Shown: positions 43,236-53,835, numbered from the stretch's first letter. The stretch: DNA of 64,000 nt from Cliona cf. orientalis (GCA_963930775.1 OZ005689.1:35480694-35544693), one strand, 5' to 3'. Translations and numbers: made by a program. The notes: generated from the letters alone by a model not told the origin.

Positions 43236-43690
43236 GTATGCTTGATGTCACAATCATGGTAGTATGGCTAACATGTAATAATATGCATAAGCTACAATCC
43301 GGTACCCAGTGCCAGTTAGTACAGTGTGCATGCGCAAAATAAAGTAGCACCGAACTTTGAACCTATGCTATTATGGTGTAGACCACACCCCTCACTGCAG
43401 GCAGCTGATCAAATGGCAATGTTACATTGTTGCTCTGCTCGAACGTTGAGTCTACCACCAGACTATGACAAAGAACAGACCTCGCCTCTCACTTTGCTTG
43501 AGGCTTGGTGGCCTGCTGAGCAGGCCTATCGAAATGCCGCCCGTTTGCTCGAGAATGCGTCTCTATGCCCCTAGGCCCTCATTTGTGCACACAGCACGAC
43601 AATTCTGACTAATCGTGAACCTTCTGAACTTTTAGAAGAGCGCATCTTTTATGCCCTCCCGGGTAAGGATACGGACTATAATATAAGAAA
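43236..43690 (-). mobile_element. Non-autonomous Helentron-like derivative
   Basis: The reverse complement begins with the TTATAGTCCGTATCC end shared with the autonomous copies, and the other end is CTTGATGTCACAATCATGG. It is the inverted equivalent of 61235-61760. The segment 43236-43370 recurs, diverged, at 43691-43820, so there has been an additional partial duplication. Confidence 0.5.
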
Positions 43691-43820
43691 AATGTTTGAT
43701 GTCACAATCAAAGAATAGTGTGGCTAATCTGCATTGCATTAGCAATCAAGATTGCCCGTTAGTGTGCATGCATAGGTGGAAGCCACATTGAACTTTGAAT
43801 GATAATATTATAGTAGTTAT

Positions 43821-43975
43821 TATGATTTCATAGATAATGATAGATAGAAGAAATAATAATAATAATAATATTATAATACATATAGAGCTAATAATATACT
43901 ATTTATAGTTATACACATTAATTATGTGTCCTGCATTAACAGAGAAATAATTATTGAGTGAAGACAGGATCTTTA
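43821..43975. repeat. (ATA/AAT)n-rich low-complexity tract
   Basis: AATAATAATAATAATATTAT and neighbouring AT-only sequence; no coding content. Confidence 0.6.
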
Positions 43976-43984
43976 GTTATAACA

Positions 43985-44330
43985 ATGAGCACTTACTCTG
44001 CCCATAAGGGTGGTAGCGGGGCCTACGTCGGCCTCGACCCCGCCCACGCCACACGTTCTCCTGGAGCTGGTGGTTGTGGCGGGGCACTTGGAGTTGGAGG
44101 GGGTGGGGGGCACCCGCATTTGGAGGGAGTGGGGGTGGAGGAGGAGGTGGTGGCGGGGCACCCGGAACCGGAGGGAGTGGGGGAGGTGGTGGGGCATCCG
44201 GAGCTGGAGGGTGTGGGGGCCATTGTCAGCCGGAGCTGGAGGAGGTGGGGGGCATCATCGCCCGGAGCTGGAGGGGTGGGGGTGCACCTTCACCCAGAGG
44301 GGGAGGTGGTGGCGGGGCATCTTCTGGTGC
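43985..44330 (-). pseudogene. Proline-rich (FH1-like) coding remnant or GC-rich low-complexity tract
   Basis: On the minus strand three frames alternately read poly-proline text (EDAPPPPPPLGEGAPPP, GCPPPPPTPSAPPQPPAPGE), as if a formin/WASP-type proline-rich exon had lost single bases. The other strand is runs of GGGTGGGG and GGAGGTGG. No flanking FH2 or WH2 domain is visible, so a simple GC-rich repeat is equally possible. Confidence 0.3.
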
Positions 44331-44339
44331 TTGGACATC

Positions 44340-45540
44340 TATTTCCAATTTACGGACCAAAGCAATAAACAATAATTATTACTACCTAATATTGGAGACT
44401 CAATTTACCTTCTTTTTTGCCCCGGTAGCGCATAGATACTGCATGCAAATAATATTAGATCCTTGTAACACAGTGAACTGATTGGTTGAATTGCAGTTCC
44501 ATTATGACCTTCACAAACAAACAACAACAACAAAAAAAACCTTGGCTTTGTTGCTGAGATCTCAAGTAGTTAGACACTTCTACGGTGTGATTTATAAGAC
44601 CTTTAAGGCTCAGTAGAACCCTTGGGATTCCTTTGGGCTTTCTAATTCACGCAGAAACCTCCTAAATAGTCTCTATTATTTAGGAATGTGTCCAGCTAGC
44701 CTAACAGCAAGTGGCATAAGCATTCAAGGTTCTATATCAAATAATACACTTACATATGGATCTTACGATCCAGGGCCCTGCCACGGATGCGGCCAGCGTT
44801 AGCCAAGGTATCTATCTATATATACGTATACAATAGTACAGTGAAAAAAAAAATCATAGAATAGACGATGGATGAATTATTCATGCTTCGAACTTGCATG
44901 TTCCATGATCCATCAGATTCTTTCAATTTTTGGCGCGGCAGCTGCACTGCTCTCAAGGATGTTGCTAGGCAACACTGCACTGCGCAAGTGCAAACGCAAT
45001 CATAGACTACGACGTTACATCACTATTGACCTTTGAACTCATGGCTTCCATCGTATACGCGTACTGTACTGGTCTATACAATCATGCAAATTGACTTCCA
45101 CATATTATAATATAGAATTATAGCATCATAGACGAGGTAATCATGAAAATTGTATGAGATCACATTATACTTTGCTATAATATAAATATTCCACAAATTT
45201 TTGTAGTGATAACCATAATTATTATAATAATAAAATAACAATAGCTGTAATAGCAGGCTTTGCAGGGGGGGTATAATCATTTTTAAAACAGGCAGCTCAA
45301 TGGCAGATCAGAAATTGAGCAACACCAGACTTAATGCTGCCATTGTTCTTTGTACAGTATTGCACATTGCACCACATATTATTTTAGCTTGCCTGCACAC
45401 CCCCTGCAGTGGTGCTTTAATTTGCTGGTGTTGATCTGATGGAAACACAAATCAGAAAAAAAAATATTGCTTTACACTAACTGTGTGCGTATAGTTGATA
45501 ATTATTGTCTCTTGGACTACATCATTATATCCTGCATAAA
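44340..45540. other. No gene recognised
   Basis: AT-rich spacer with many stops. A minor ATAATTATTATAATAAT-type tract lies near 45160-45240. No supported feature. Confidence 0.4.
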
Positions 45541-45565
45541 AGTGGATAGTGCAAGTAAATACAGT

Positions 45566-46172
45566 TTAATCCATATCAAGTATTTCTTCAGATGTGGGTA
45601 AACAATGATGTTTCTTAAAGAATTTATCGGTGAGGTCACACTTAATCCTCCATATCCTCTCACTATCCCATGGACTAATTGGACAATCCCTAGAGTATGG
45701 TTGATCTAAATCAACAGTACTCCAATTTGATGGAGCATTATTCAGGGGTGGGAAGCTAGGAATGAACATACATGAAAGTTGGATCGGTATCATCATATTC
45801 AAACCCAAACACTCCATAGTCATCCCCATAGTGTTGCCATAAGGATTGGAGCTTACATCCCTGCTTCCTGGTTTCAGCTCCATAGTGACTAGCACTGGGG
45901 CATGCGATTTTCAATACCTGCCCACTCTCATGTCCTACCATATTAAAATCTCCCGTGTCCATTAATTGCCAATAGTTCTCCAAATACCATTCAAGTTCGG
46001 CAAAACTATCAAACTGCCTCGATACACAGAAATCCGTAATTACCTTGGCTCTAGTGTGTGCATGCAATACTTTAAGGAGCAGACTATCTGGCAAGATGAT
46101 TCCTTTATCGGCACCCAATACCGATCCAAAATCTAATTGTTTTCTATGTGAGAACACAATAAACCGCGTCAA
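45566..46172 (-). CDS. Hypothetical protein, two overlapping frames
   Basis: The first frame (46172-45756; no ATG, opens at TTG) reads RKQLDFGSVLGADKGIILPD, then ELEWYLENYWQLMDTGDFNM and SLWQHYGDDYGVFGFEYDDT. It stops shortly after the second frame (45895-45566) picks up with NAPSNWSTVDLDQPYSRDCP and LTDKFFKKHHCLPTSEEILD. A single frameshift near 45770 would join them into about 190 codons. An AG at about 46145 could be an acceptor and TATATACTC near 46193 a promoter element. I do not recognise the family. It lies between the two Helentron copies and may belong to another decayed element. Confidence 0.4.
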
Positions 46173-46489
46173 AGGTCACGGTTGATACTTGAGAGTATAT
46201 AAGGCATTCTCTTAAGTTCAATAATTTGGCGATCATAATATGAATATCTAGTGGTAATGTCTGTAACCCTGCCATGCTATTCACAGTACAATAGATAACT
46301 TATCTTGATAAGGTAATGATGATAGGATAGTGAGCGATATACAACACTAACAGTTGAGTATGTGATCTGCAGAAAAAGACTAAATTCAATGCAGGATTAG
46401 TCAAGAGATTCACACAAAATATAGTAAGGTTCACACCACAGAAATGGTTAACATTCCACTATATTGACATGGTTAATTAAATGCAGGCA

Positions 46490-49400
46490 TTAATTTTCAC
46501 GATACCACCTACTGTAGGGGACTGGAATTTGTTGTTTATGTGATTCCGTGGTGTACATTAGCACCACAAAATGGTCAATATGAAAAAACATGCATATAGG
46601 ATCTCTAATCCATCTTTCATATGGCTCATTTAGTAAGCTTTGAACATGCTCTTCCGAGCAGTGCAACTGATGAGCTGTACATCTCTCACCATGGGAATGA
46701 AAATAAGCAGATAGTTGTGTCAAATCTAATGAGGGATCAATGTAATAACTGGGTACTCTGTCCTGTTCACATACAAATGACGTAAACATGAAAATGGGAA
46801 TATTCAAAACTACTGAAATCACATATACATGGAAGTCTGTCCCCCATGCCGTTGGTGTGATAGCAATTCTTAGCAAATCAGACCATCTACGATCAGCACC
46901 AGCCGTATCACCAAGGTACTGCACACAAAGCTGTGCAACCATTCTCTCCTTGAATTTTATTAAACCATAAGCAGTTAGTAAGCGCAAGCTGTACGTGTAT
47001 CTCTCACTACCACAGAGACAATTAGATATACCATTCCACAGACAGTCACCATTCCCTGTAGTACGCACTGGAGTGAGTGCTTCTAACGTAGCAGGATGTA
47101 ACCGAGAAGCTGTATATGTATCCACGGTTACAGAGCGTTGAATGGAATATGGAACTGGTAGGGAATAAAGTCTTTGGATCAACAGCTGGATAGTACTCTC
47201 GTTATCGATAAAAAATTGTTGAAACTGTGCTCTGTTGGTAGCAAAAAGCATTGTAAGTCTAAAAATGCATTCAATCCTGCCCATGTCATTTACAGTAACT
47301 TCCTTTAGCAAGTCGGTGGATGAAGGGTTCACACGGACCAAAGCATCTACATCTGTGACAGTACAGGGACTAGGCTGAATGGTTTTAGGGTGTATGCATG
47401 AACTTGTAGGCTCAACGCAAACAGCATTGGACTGCATGAGAGGCTGTAACCCATATAAGGATCTGACATTATTGGATACAATAATTGCATTGTCTGGATC
47501 AAAAGCTAGCAGATGTAATTGGGCAGATTTTTTTATCCTACTTAGTGCTACATAAGCCTGCCCCGAGGCGAAGAATGTTGAATCCAACACAACAAATACA
47601 TTGCTGCTTATAGTCATACCCTGAACTCTATGAAGAGTTATTGCCCAACCCAGAATCAAAGGAAACTGTTCCCTAATGGCAATGTCTGTACTGTGACGCA
47701 AGCTAACATAGTGTTTAATACGGGTAATGCACATAAGCTCATTGTCTTTAAGACGTCTAACAGTGATTAAATTGGCCTGAATATTTTCTACGGTCCCAAT
47801 AGTACCATTGACAACACCACCTGCTACATCAATATTTCTGGTAATCACTACTCGAGCGCCACACTTTAGCTTCAAAACTTGTGGAGGTGCATGTTTGCTC
47901 TGATTTAGTTTAGTTATTTGAAATTTGTTCAAAGGAGCACCCGAACAATCAATATCGGAAGTGTGGCACTCTATTACCTCTGACGGCAAGGTGGACAATA
48001 ATTGTTCATTTATGACATCCTTATATTCATGTTTTGAACACAGTACTGTTGCGTTTTCAGTGATGGCACACTCTTGATCAAAAGGGTGACCTGTACCACA
48101 TACTCGTTTCGATAGCACTTCTAAATCATCACTACTATGGTTGCCAATACGGATTCGATTCAGGAGTTCTGCATATACCAAATCTTCAGACTGCCTACAG
48201 TTTTCTTTGAGCGATACCATTTGGAAATGTTTCCATAAAGGGCTTTGAAATACCTGTGGATTCTCAACAGCAGGAAGTTGAAACAAATCTCCAAACAGAT
48301 AGACAGATTTTCCAGCAAACAAAAGTTTGTTCTTTCCGGCATCCTTTGTTGCAAAGCAACATAGTTTATGGACTGTTTCTAATAGACCTGCCGATATCAT
48401 GCTACATTCATCTATTATCAGGACGTCTGCATTATTGATCATACTGCAGTCAATAGTCCCCCAATCCAGAAAACATTCAAGGTTGACACCTAGTCTGAAA
48501 AATCTGTGAACCGTCTTTCCACCCAGAAGGTAAGCTGCTGAGCCAGATGAAGCCAAAACCTCAACAAATTTTCCCTGACGGAGGGTGAGATGACCAACTA
48601 CAGTATGGATCAGGAAGCTTTTCCCGGTACCACCAGGGCCAGTCACAAACAGCAATCGTTGCTGCGAAGAGTTGGTCATTAGTTGGAAAGCTTCTATCTG
48701 TGACGGAGTCAAGGACTTTATGCGTGCCTGCAACTCTTCCTCATCTTTCACTAGTCTAGTTGGATTGCACCCAACTAAGCTGATAAGATCTGTAGATTGT
48801 CCTAACCCAGGAGGTAGGTCTACACATGCTCCCTCAACGCGCGATTGGTCATCGCATTTGTCATCACTATCCAGGTCTACTTCTCCCAAGTCTAAATCTC
48901 TCAGCTTGCTATTCACAGCCTCACTAGCCTCTCTGTTTTGGAGGATCAGCATCTTAGCTAGTCTGTGTATGTAATCAACACTAAAACTACGTTTCGCTGC
49001 ATCTTCAAGGGAACTAATGGCATCCTCCTGCTTTATCAGGTCTCGTAGGTAACACTCCTTGTATGTTTTGGAAATGTTGCTATTACTCAGCAAGTCTTTC
49101 TCACTTCTAAAAGCTATATTTAATAATAGATGCTGATAGTAGTACAGTTCCCCATCCAGCGGACTAAGAAACCTCCACCTAGGGATGACTTCCTTTAATC
49201 TTTGGCATACATGTCTACCTTGGGCATCAGTGTATACATGCAGATGTCTACTTTCGGGAATGCTGCTGTAGTCACTAAAAATTTCCCATTTTGCTAAATA
49301 GTCAGGGTACCTCACATCCTCTAGTTCAACTGGCCTATCCGCATATTTTTCCCTCAATGAATCACAAAACACATTACTACTTCCATATTCTAGTTCACTG

Positions 49401-49627
49401 ATTTCCTCTAGACTTTTCAGCTTCCTCCTTTTTTCAATAAAAATGGTATCCAAGAAAGAAGCTTGCCTGGTACCGCCAGCCATTTGAAAAGATAGCAAAG
49501 TGGTTGCTACCTCAGGTGCTCCAATTAGTCTCGTTGTGAAGTACTTGTCAACTTCGGTCTTATTTTGTTTTACACTCAGTGTGAATGTAGGCTCAATTTT
49601 AGAAACATACTTAACCAAATACCTCAC
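46490..49627 (-). CDS. Helentron Rep C-terminus, PIF1-type helicase and OTU protease
   Basis: One 1,045-codon open frame. It begins in the Rep C-terminus with RYLVKYVSKIEPTF (Y2 motif). The helicase covers about residues 300-760: Walker A GPGGTGKSFLI, Walker B VLIIDECSMIS, FGDLFQLPAVE, QSPLWKHFQ, ILGWAITLHRVQGMTI and AYVALSRIKKS. The OTU domain (about 835-1045) has TTGNGDCLWNG and HIDHFVVLMY. Helicase unwinds DNA for rolling-circle transposition; OTU proteases cleave ubiquitin-type bonds. The first Met is internal to the full protein, because the insertion at 49628 separates it from the rest of Rep. Selection or recent loss must explain the intact frame. Confidence 0.85.
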   Translation of the reverse strand: MRYLVKYVSKIEPTFTLSVKQNKTEVDKYFTTRLIGAPEVATTLLSFQMAGGTRQASFLDTIFIEKRRKLKSLEEISELEYGSSNVFCDSLREKYADRPVELEDVRYPDYLAKWEIFSDYSSIPESRHLHVYTDAQGRHVCQRLKEVIPRWRFLSPLDGELYYYQHLLLNIAFRSEKDLLSNSNISKTYKECYLRDLIKQEDAISSLEDAAKRSFSVDYIHRLAKMLILQNREASEAVNSKLRDLDLGEVDLDSDDKCDDQSRVEGACVDLPPGLGQSTDLISLVGCNPTRLVKDEEELQARIKSLTPSQIEAFQLMTNSSQQRLLFVTGPGGTGKSFLIHTVVGHLTLRQGKFVEVLASSGSAAYLLGGKTVHRFFRLGVNLECFLDWGTIDCSMINNADVLIIDECSMISAGLLETVHKLCCFATKDAGKNKLLFAGKSVYLFGDLFQLPAVENPQVFQSPLWKHFQMVSLKENCRQSEDLVYAELLNRIRIGNHSSDDLEVLSKRVCGTGHPFDQECAITENATVLCSKHEYKDVINEQLLSTLPSEVIECHTSDIDCSGAPLNKFQITKLNQSKHAPPQVLKLKCGARVVITRNIDVAGGVVNGTIGTVENIQANLITVRRLKDNELMCITRIKHYVSLRHSTDIAIREQFPLILGWAITLHRVQGMTISSNVFVVLDSTFFASGQAYVALSRIKKSAQLHLLAFDPDNAIIVSNNVRSLYGLQPLMQSNAVCVEPTSSCIHPKTIQPSPCTVTDVDALVRVNPSSTDLLKEVTVNDMGRIECIFRLTMLFATNRAQFQQFFIDNESTIQLLIQRLYSLPVPYSIQRSVTVDTYTASRLHPATLEALTPVRTTGNGDCLWNGISNCLCGSERYTYSLRLLTAYGLIKFKERMVAQLCVQYLGDTAGADRRWSDLLRIAITPTAWGTDFHVYVISVVLNIPIFMFTSFVCEQDRVPSYYIDPSLDLTQLSAYFHSHGERCTAHQLHCSEEHVQSLLNEPYERWIRDPICMFFHIDHFVVLMYTTESHKQQIPVPYSRWYREN

Positions 49628-50282
49628 CAGTGGCGTAGGAAGGGGGGGTGCTCCGGGTGCTGGAGCACCCCCTTATTTTCAGCTATACTTACCTACTTGA
49701 TCCTTGACTAGGGCTTGCTTGTAGTCAGTATTGTACATGCAGTGTCAACGCTTGAAGGTCAAACTACAGAGTTCAGAGGTCATGGTGGTTTATCACGTGC
49801 CAATACCTGCATGCGCATGCTGCATGCAGCTAGCTCTCTTGAGCTTGTACGTACATGTGCACGTGCTATCAATGGCTACACAAACGAGTCTGCTGTCCTT
49901 TTTTGTTGGAACAGAGAGTGCTAGTGAGGAGCAAGCTGAAAACAATAGTAAGTAACTTAGCAAGTGTATCTAAGCGTAGCCAAGCAACAATGAGTCTCTG
50001 ACCAGACTGTTGGTCTCTGGCTACATGCATGTACTTTGTGTCAGCTAACTCTCGTAGAATTAATTATTTTGGTCACTTTTAAATGTGTTTTGTTTTTTAC
50101 AGTACGTAAAATTGATGTTGAAAGTTTTGATAAAAAGTGGTTCAGAATGGCTCAGAATGCATCTCCGGGAATGTAGAATTCAAAATTTTCCGGGGGAGCA
50201 TGCCCCCGGACCCCCCTAGGGGAGGACTGGCCAAAGGCCAGTCCTCAGCACCCCCATCTTAAAACATCTTCCTACGCCTCTG
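49628..50282. mobile_element. hAT-like (5-bp duplication) non-autonomous element in Helentron Rep
   Basis: The termini are CAGTGGCGTAGGAAG and, reversed from the right, CAGAGGCGTAGGAAG. CTCAC flanks both sides (49623-49627 and 50283-50287), and the left Helentron copy supplies the empty site. 655 bp. Inside, a short plus-strand stretch from about 49871 (MATQTSLLSFFVGTESASEE) followed by a GTAAGT-like donor resembles the first exon of hAT-type transposases, so it derives from a larger element. Confidence 0.7.
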
Positions 50283-50287
50283 CTCAC

Positions 50288-50397
50288 TAAACCCAACTGA
50301 GTAACTCTCTGTACATTGATGTGTCCATCCCATGCCTTCAGTAACTCCCTATTGTACGGAACTACCTTGGCATCCTCACTTTCGAATCTGGCATAAT
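50288..50397 (-). pseudogene. Short Rep fragment between insertion and inversion
   Basis: The minus frame reads RFESEDAKVVPYNRELLKAW then DGHINVQRVTQLGLV, collinear with 40030-40145 of the left copy. It ends at the inversion breakpoint near 50398. Confidence 0.8.
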
Positions 50398-51432
50398 TGA
50401 TTTGTATTTGCTGTGAGTGTGGGATAATTTTATTTCCATGTGATGTCAAATCGGTGGACAGTAGAAAGATTACCTCTCCCTATAGAGCGTCCAAGTTTGA
50501 GAACCTATCCTACAGCCTAACTATTGTGACAATGGATAAGGATGGGGTGCTCAAAGTGGCATGTTGTAGACACTGTGGTAACCTTAACTCCAGTGAAGAG
50601 CTATTTTGAGTCATTACCAGATTGTATTAAGGATGTAGCTGGGTTTGGTGAATCCCGTAGGCTAGCAATAGGATCATTATACTGTAGCACATTCAAACCA
50701 TCCAACTATTCCTATGTGCATAGTTCAGGTCCAATTGGATATGGTGTGTCTATAGATCATTTGAGGGGGATGGCAGGGATACTTCAATTTCAAAAGCACA
50801 TTGGAGACATAACTGTACCTATGACAGAGAAGCCATTTTGAAAGCCTTTCACTGGCTAAAGAAAAACAATCCCTTATATGAACATTTTTTGGCCCAGTTA
50901 GAAACACTCTATGCTTACTTTCCAACAACAACCATGAGTGGAGCTGGGAATCCTCTTCCTATGAAAACTGGTGATATTGAAATAGTATCCGGTTAACAGC
51001 TTTCTGCAGAAGATCTTGGGCAGTGTGAAGGAATGATCATAGAAGCCGATCCACTAGCTGGCGTTGCGAATGCTCAGGTTCAAGGGATAAATGACTTGAC
51101 ATTGTTGGATAATGCTGGTGTACAAAGACGTAGAATTGCTAGTGATGAAGATTTGAAACTCCTTAGTACGTCATACAAAATGAGCTTAAGAGATCCCAAA
51201 ATTGAGGAGAAATGGTTTCCACATCTATATCCATTTGGTAGAGGGGGCTTTGACATGACTCTTCGCTCATCTTCAGTTAAGGTGGTAACCCATGGCCAGT
51301 ATGCAAAAATCAGATTGATGCATGCTGATCCTAGATGGCGTCATGACAAAGTATGGCCTTTTTTTGCATATGATTGGGTCATGAAATTTAGAATATTAAT
51401 GTACAACATGAAATGTCCTAGGATTGGCATTG
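50398..51432 (+). pseudogene. Inverted Rep N-terminal segment of the right Helentron
   Basis: Reads on the plus strand, opposite to the rest of this copy. It is collinear with 38364-39400 of the left copy: ICICCECGIILFPCDVKSV, VACCRHCGNLNSSEELF, then MIIEADPLAGVANAQVQG and HADPRWRHDKVWPFFAYDWV. A stop (GGTTAACAG) and a frameshift near 50605 are present. Breakpoints are sharp at about 50398 and 51432. Confidence 0.85.
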
Positions 51433-51990
51433 CTCGCACATACTTTTAAACCCATCACTACAATCAATCAATTGTTCAGAATATTCATGCCAAATTGCCC
51501 ATTGTGTATCCGCATCCTTCTTCCATAAGTTGATTGTTGCTGTTCGAACACCGTATTTTTTTGCCAATTCATCGTTGTCAGCATTATCCATATCAACGCT
51601 ACATGCAAACCTGGAATGTTGGTAGTCATGCTTCCACCTCCTAACAGATCTGATATGAACGTTATATTTTTTGCATAGCGACTCGTCACACTCGAGTAAC
51701 AATTCAGGTTTGTCAAAAAAAGGATTGCAACTCGTAAATCGTAATGGTAAACAATCCCTAAGCCACCTTTGAACAGTTTGAACATTCACATGATATTTTG
51801 TAGCCAATTCTTTGGGATCAGAGTGAGCCAAGCTTATATCAGTGTTCAGGTCAGATATGAATCTACTTTTTGCCGTACGCTTGTTTGTCTTGGACTTAGG
51901 GCCAGGGTTTACTTCTATATCACCACTTAACATCAGCAGTAAATGAAAAAGAACCATAAATGGTAAAGTCTTAAGGAAGTTTTTACGCAT
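51433..51990 (-). pseudogene. Helentron 2A-like motif and helix-turn-helix repeats, right copy
   Basis: One frame of about 186 codons ends in LLLMLSGDIEVNPGP (canonical D-I-E-x-N-P-G-P) followed by a basic linker. Three HTH-like units follow: ELATKYHVNVQTVQRWLRD, SLCKKYNVHIRSVRRWKHD and ELAKKYGVRTATINLWKKD, about 45-50 residues apart. The frame is cut by the inversion at 51432. The three units look like internal duplications of a DNA-binding helix pair. Confidence 0.75.
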
Positions 51991-52352
51991 ATCAGTGTAT
52001 GAGATTTAAACCATTTAGGATAAGCTACATACCCAGCAGCAATGAACAAAATACTACCAACAATGAGTAGCAAAAAAACATTATAGTATCCACAGACACA
52101 AACACGATGAATACTACCAATAAAATGTGCAACTAAATTATTCTTCTTATTGCAACTACACACAACACCCTGCCTCAAACACTGCTTCCATACCACCATG
52201 GCTAGATAACATCCAAGCGTGTACATATACATGTCATAAAAAATTAAATAGCCCACAAACGCGTATATACTAACAGGGATACTGGTATGATACTGATACT
52301 CTTGATTAAAGGAAACTACAATAAATAGATATAACATAATTGCAAGTAACAC
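51933..52352 (-). pseudogene. Helentron N-terminal membrane segment, right copy
   Basis: 139 codons, four or more hydrophobic spans (MLLAIMLYLFIVV; ILFIAAGYVAYP), collinear with the left copy's 37440-37850. A frameshift near 51985 separates it from the 2A-like motif. Confidence 0.65.
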
Positions 52353-53022
52353 CCAAACATAATAGGATATTGTCCTATAGTATACCCATGAGTAAATTTA
52401 CCTCATTGATAGATACTTCTTTTTTGGGGAAGATATAAATTAGTCAGTACACGTAGCCAACAGTAAAAGAACCCGAGAGCTCCAACACTCCTACCCCTTG
52501 AGTGACTTGTGTGATAGCCAGCAAAACTTGACTCCAATTTGCTGACCTCAGTGTTGAAAAAGAGAGGATAAATCCATGAGCATGCCAAAAGAGAAGCAGG
52601 CCACTTACTGTTTTTAAATTCCAGAACGAAACTTCGTCAAACAAATCACTCGTTTGTTTCACAACGACCAAGATTCAGCTCAACCTCAGAGACAAATCTT
52701 GAAGATACGTAGCAAGCAGGTGCAGAACGAATGGTTACCATGGCTAGCTAACCGCTCATATCATGCACGTGCGCACTCGCGCTGCGCCTCTGTGCACACG
52801 GCTCCACAGTTCTGACCAATGGGGCGAGAGGCCGCACCAACTTTCTCTCAGCCCACACTATCGCGCCGCGTCCATAACAACTGGGCGTGTCCAAGACACG
52901 TATCCATGACATATCAGAGATTGCTAATGGTAACTCAGCGCGTCTCAATGCCCTCCAGGTTAGGACACGGACTATATAAGAAAATTCTCGCTCTGAAAAA
53001 TATTTTTTGTTGTATATAGTAT

Positions 53023-53640
53023 AATTAATATACGTATTAGTAGTCAATATAGTGGAATGTATATAGTATAATAATTCAATCTACCATGGTATAATATACA
53101 GTATCATTATTATGATAGCTATAGCTAGTTTAATAGTATTTGCAGAAGAGAAAGAGTCACAGGAAAGCAAGAACTGAGGGTATCGGCTGGACTTGAGACT
53201 ACTTTGATTTACTGTGTACACTTATCAATGAACAGTATTCATGCAATACATAGTATTATGAGCCTTGTCCCAGACCCCGCTGTCGAGATAGTCACTACAG
53301 CCTTCCTACGAAGGGACTGACTACCCAGCTTGCCAGGCGCTAGGCCAGCAATTCCAAACATGCATCACTTGCCGTGGAAAGGAGTATGGCTTCCGGTATG
53401 TCCACTACAATGAGAGGTTTAATCGACAATCATTCGTTGTAGTGAATTGCGAGGTTGTCCGCTCCTCGGAGGTTTGTATGTAATGTACTACATCTATGGC
53501 AAATTCAATCCATTCAATAGTGGTTGTCCGTTACATAGTGGGTGGCCGCTCCTGGGAGGGTCCGTTATGAAAAGTTCCACTGTACATGCAGAGAGAGAGG
53601 GAGAAGGAGAGGGAGAGAAAGAAACAAAATTTGCCTAGGC
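53023..53640. other. No gene recognised; short repeats
   Basis: TATA/ATTA-rich sequence to 53130, then a GTTGTCCGCTCC / GGTTGTCCGTTACATAGTGG pair at 53453-53545 that looks like two units of a degenerate repeat, and a GAGAGAGGGAGA tract near 53590-53620. Confidence 0.35.
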
Positions 53641-53737
53641 TCAAGTAAGCGATCGCAAGCAAACTGATCATCAATCTGTTTATTCTCCACAAAAGTCCTA
53701 ACCTCGTCGTTCGACATACTCCACACAATGTCACAGT
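53640..53737 (-). pseudogene. Possible PP2C-like phosphatase exon fragment
   Basis: After an AG acceptor (GTTTCAG) the minus strand reads DCDIVWSMSNDEVRTFVEN, close to the PP2C signature CDG-W-VMSNDEV-FV but missing residues around the Gly-Ile-Trp-Asp core. No clear donor is seen. The assignment rests on this one motif. Confidence 0.3.
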
Positions 53738-53835
53738 CTGAAACAGCAATTACAAAAATTAATGCAGTATTCTCCCCAGAAGTAAGGCATAGCGGGAGGA
53801 ATCAACAGACACATCACGCAAACGAGTCGTACCTA

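Larger units (their letters stand above)
46468..53022 (-). mobile_element. Helentron, right copy, inverted, with internal rearrangement
   Basis: Same element as 36851-43229 on the other strand, with 3' ends facing each other about 3.2 kb apart. Helicase and OTU are intact (46490-49627). A 655-bp hAT-like element is inserted at 49628. The segment 50398-51430 is inverted relative to the rest, and about 620 bp of Rep (including the HUH motif) is missing at its edge. The 5' part (51418-52352) keeps a canonical 2A-like motif. Confidence 0.8.
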
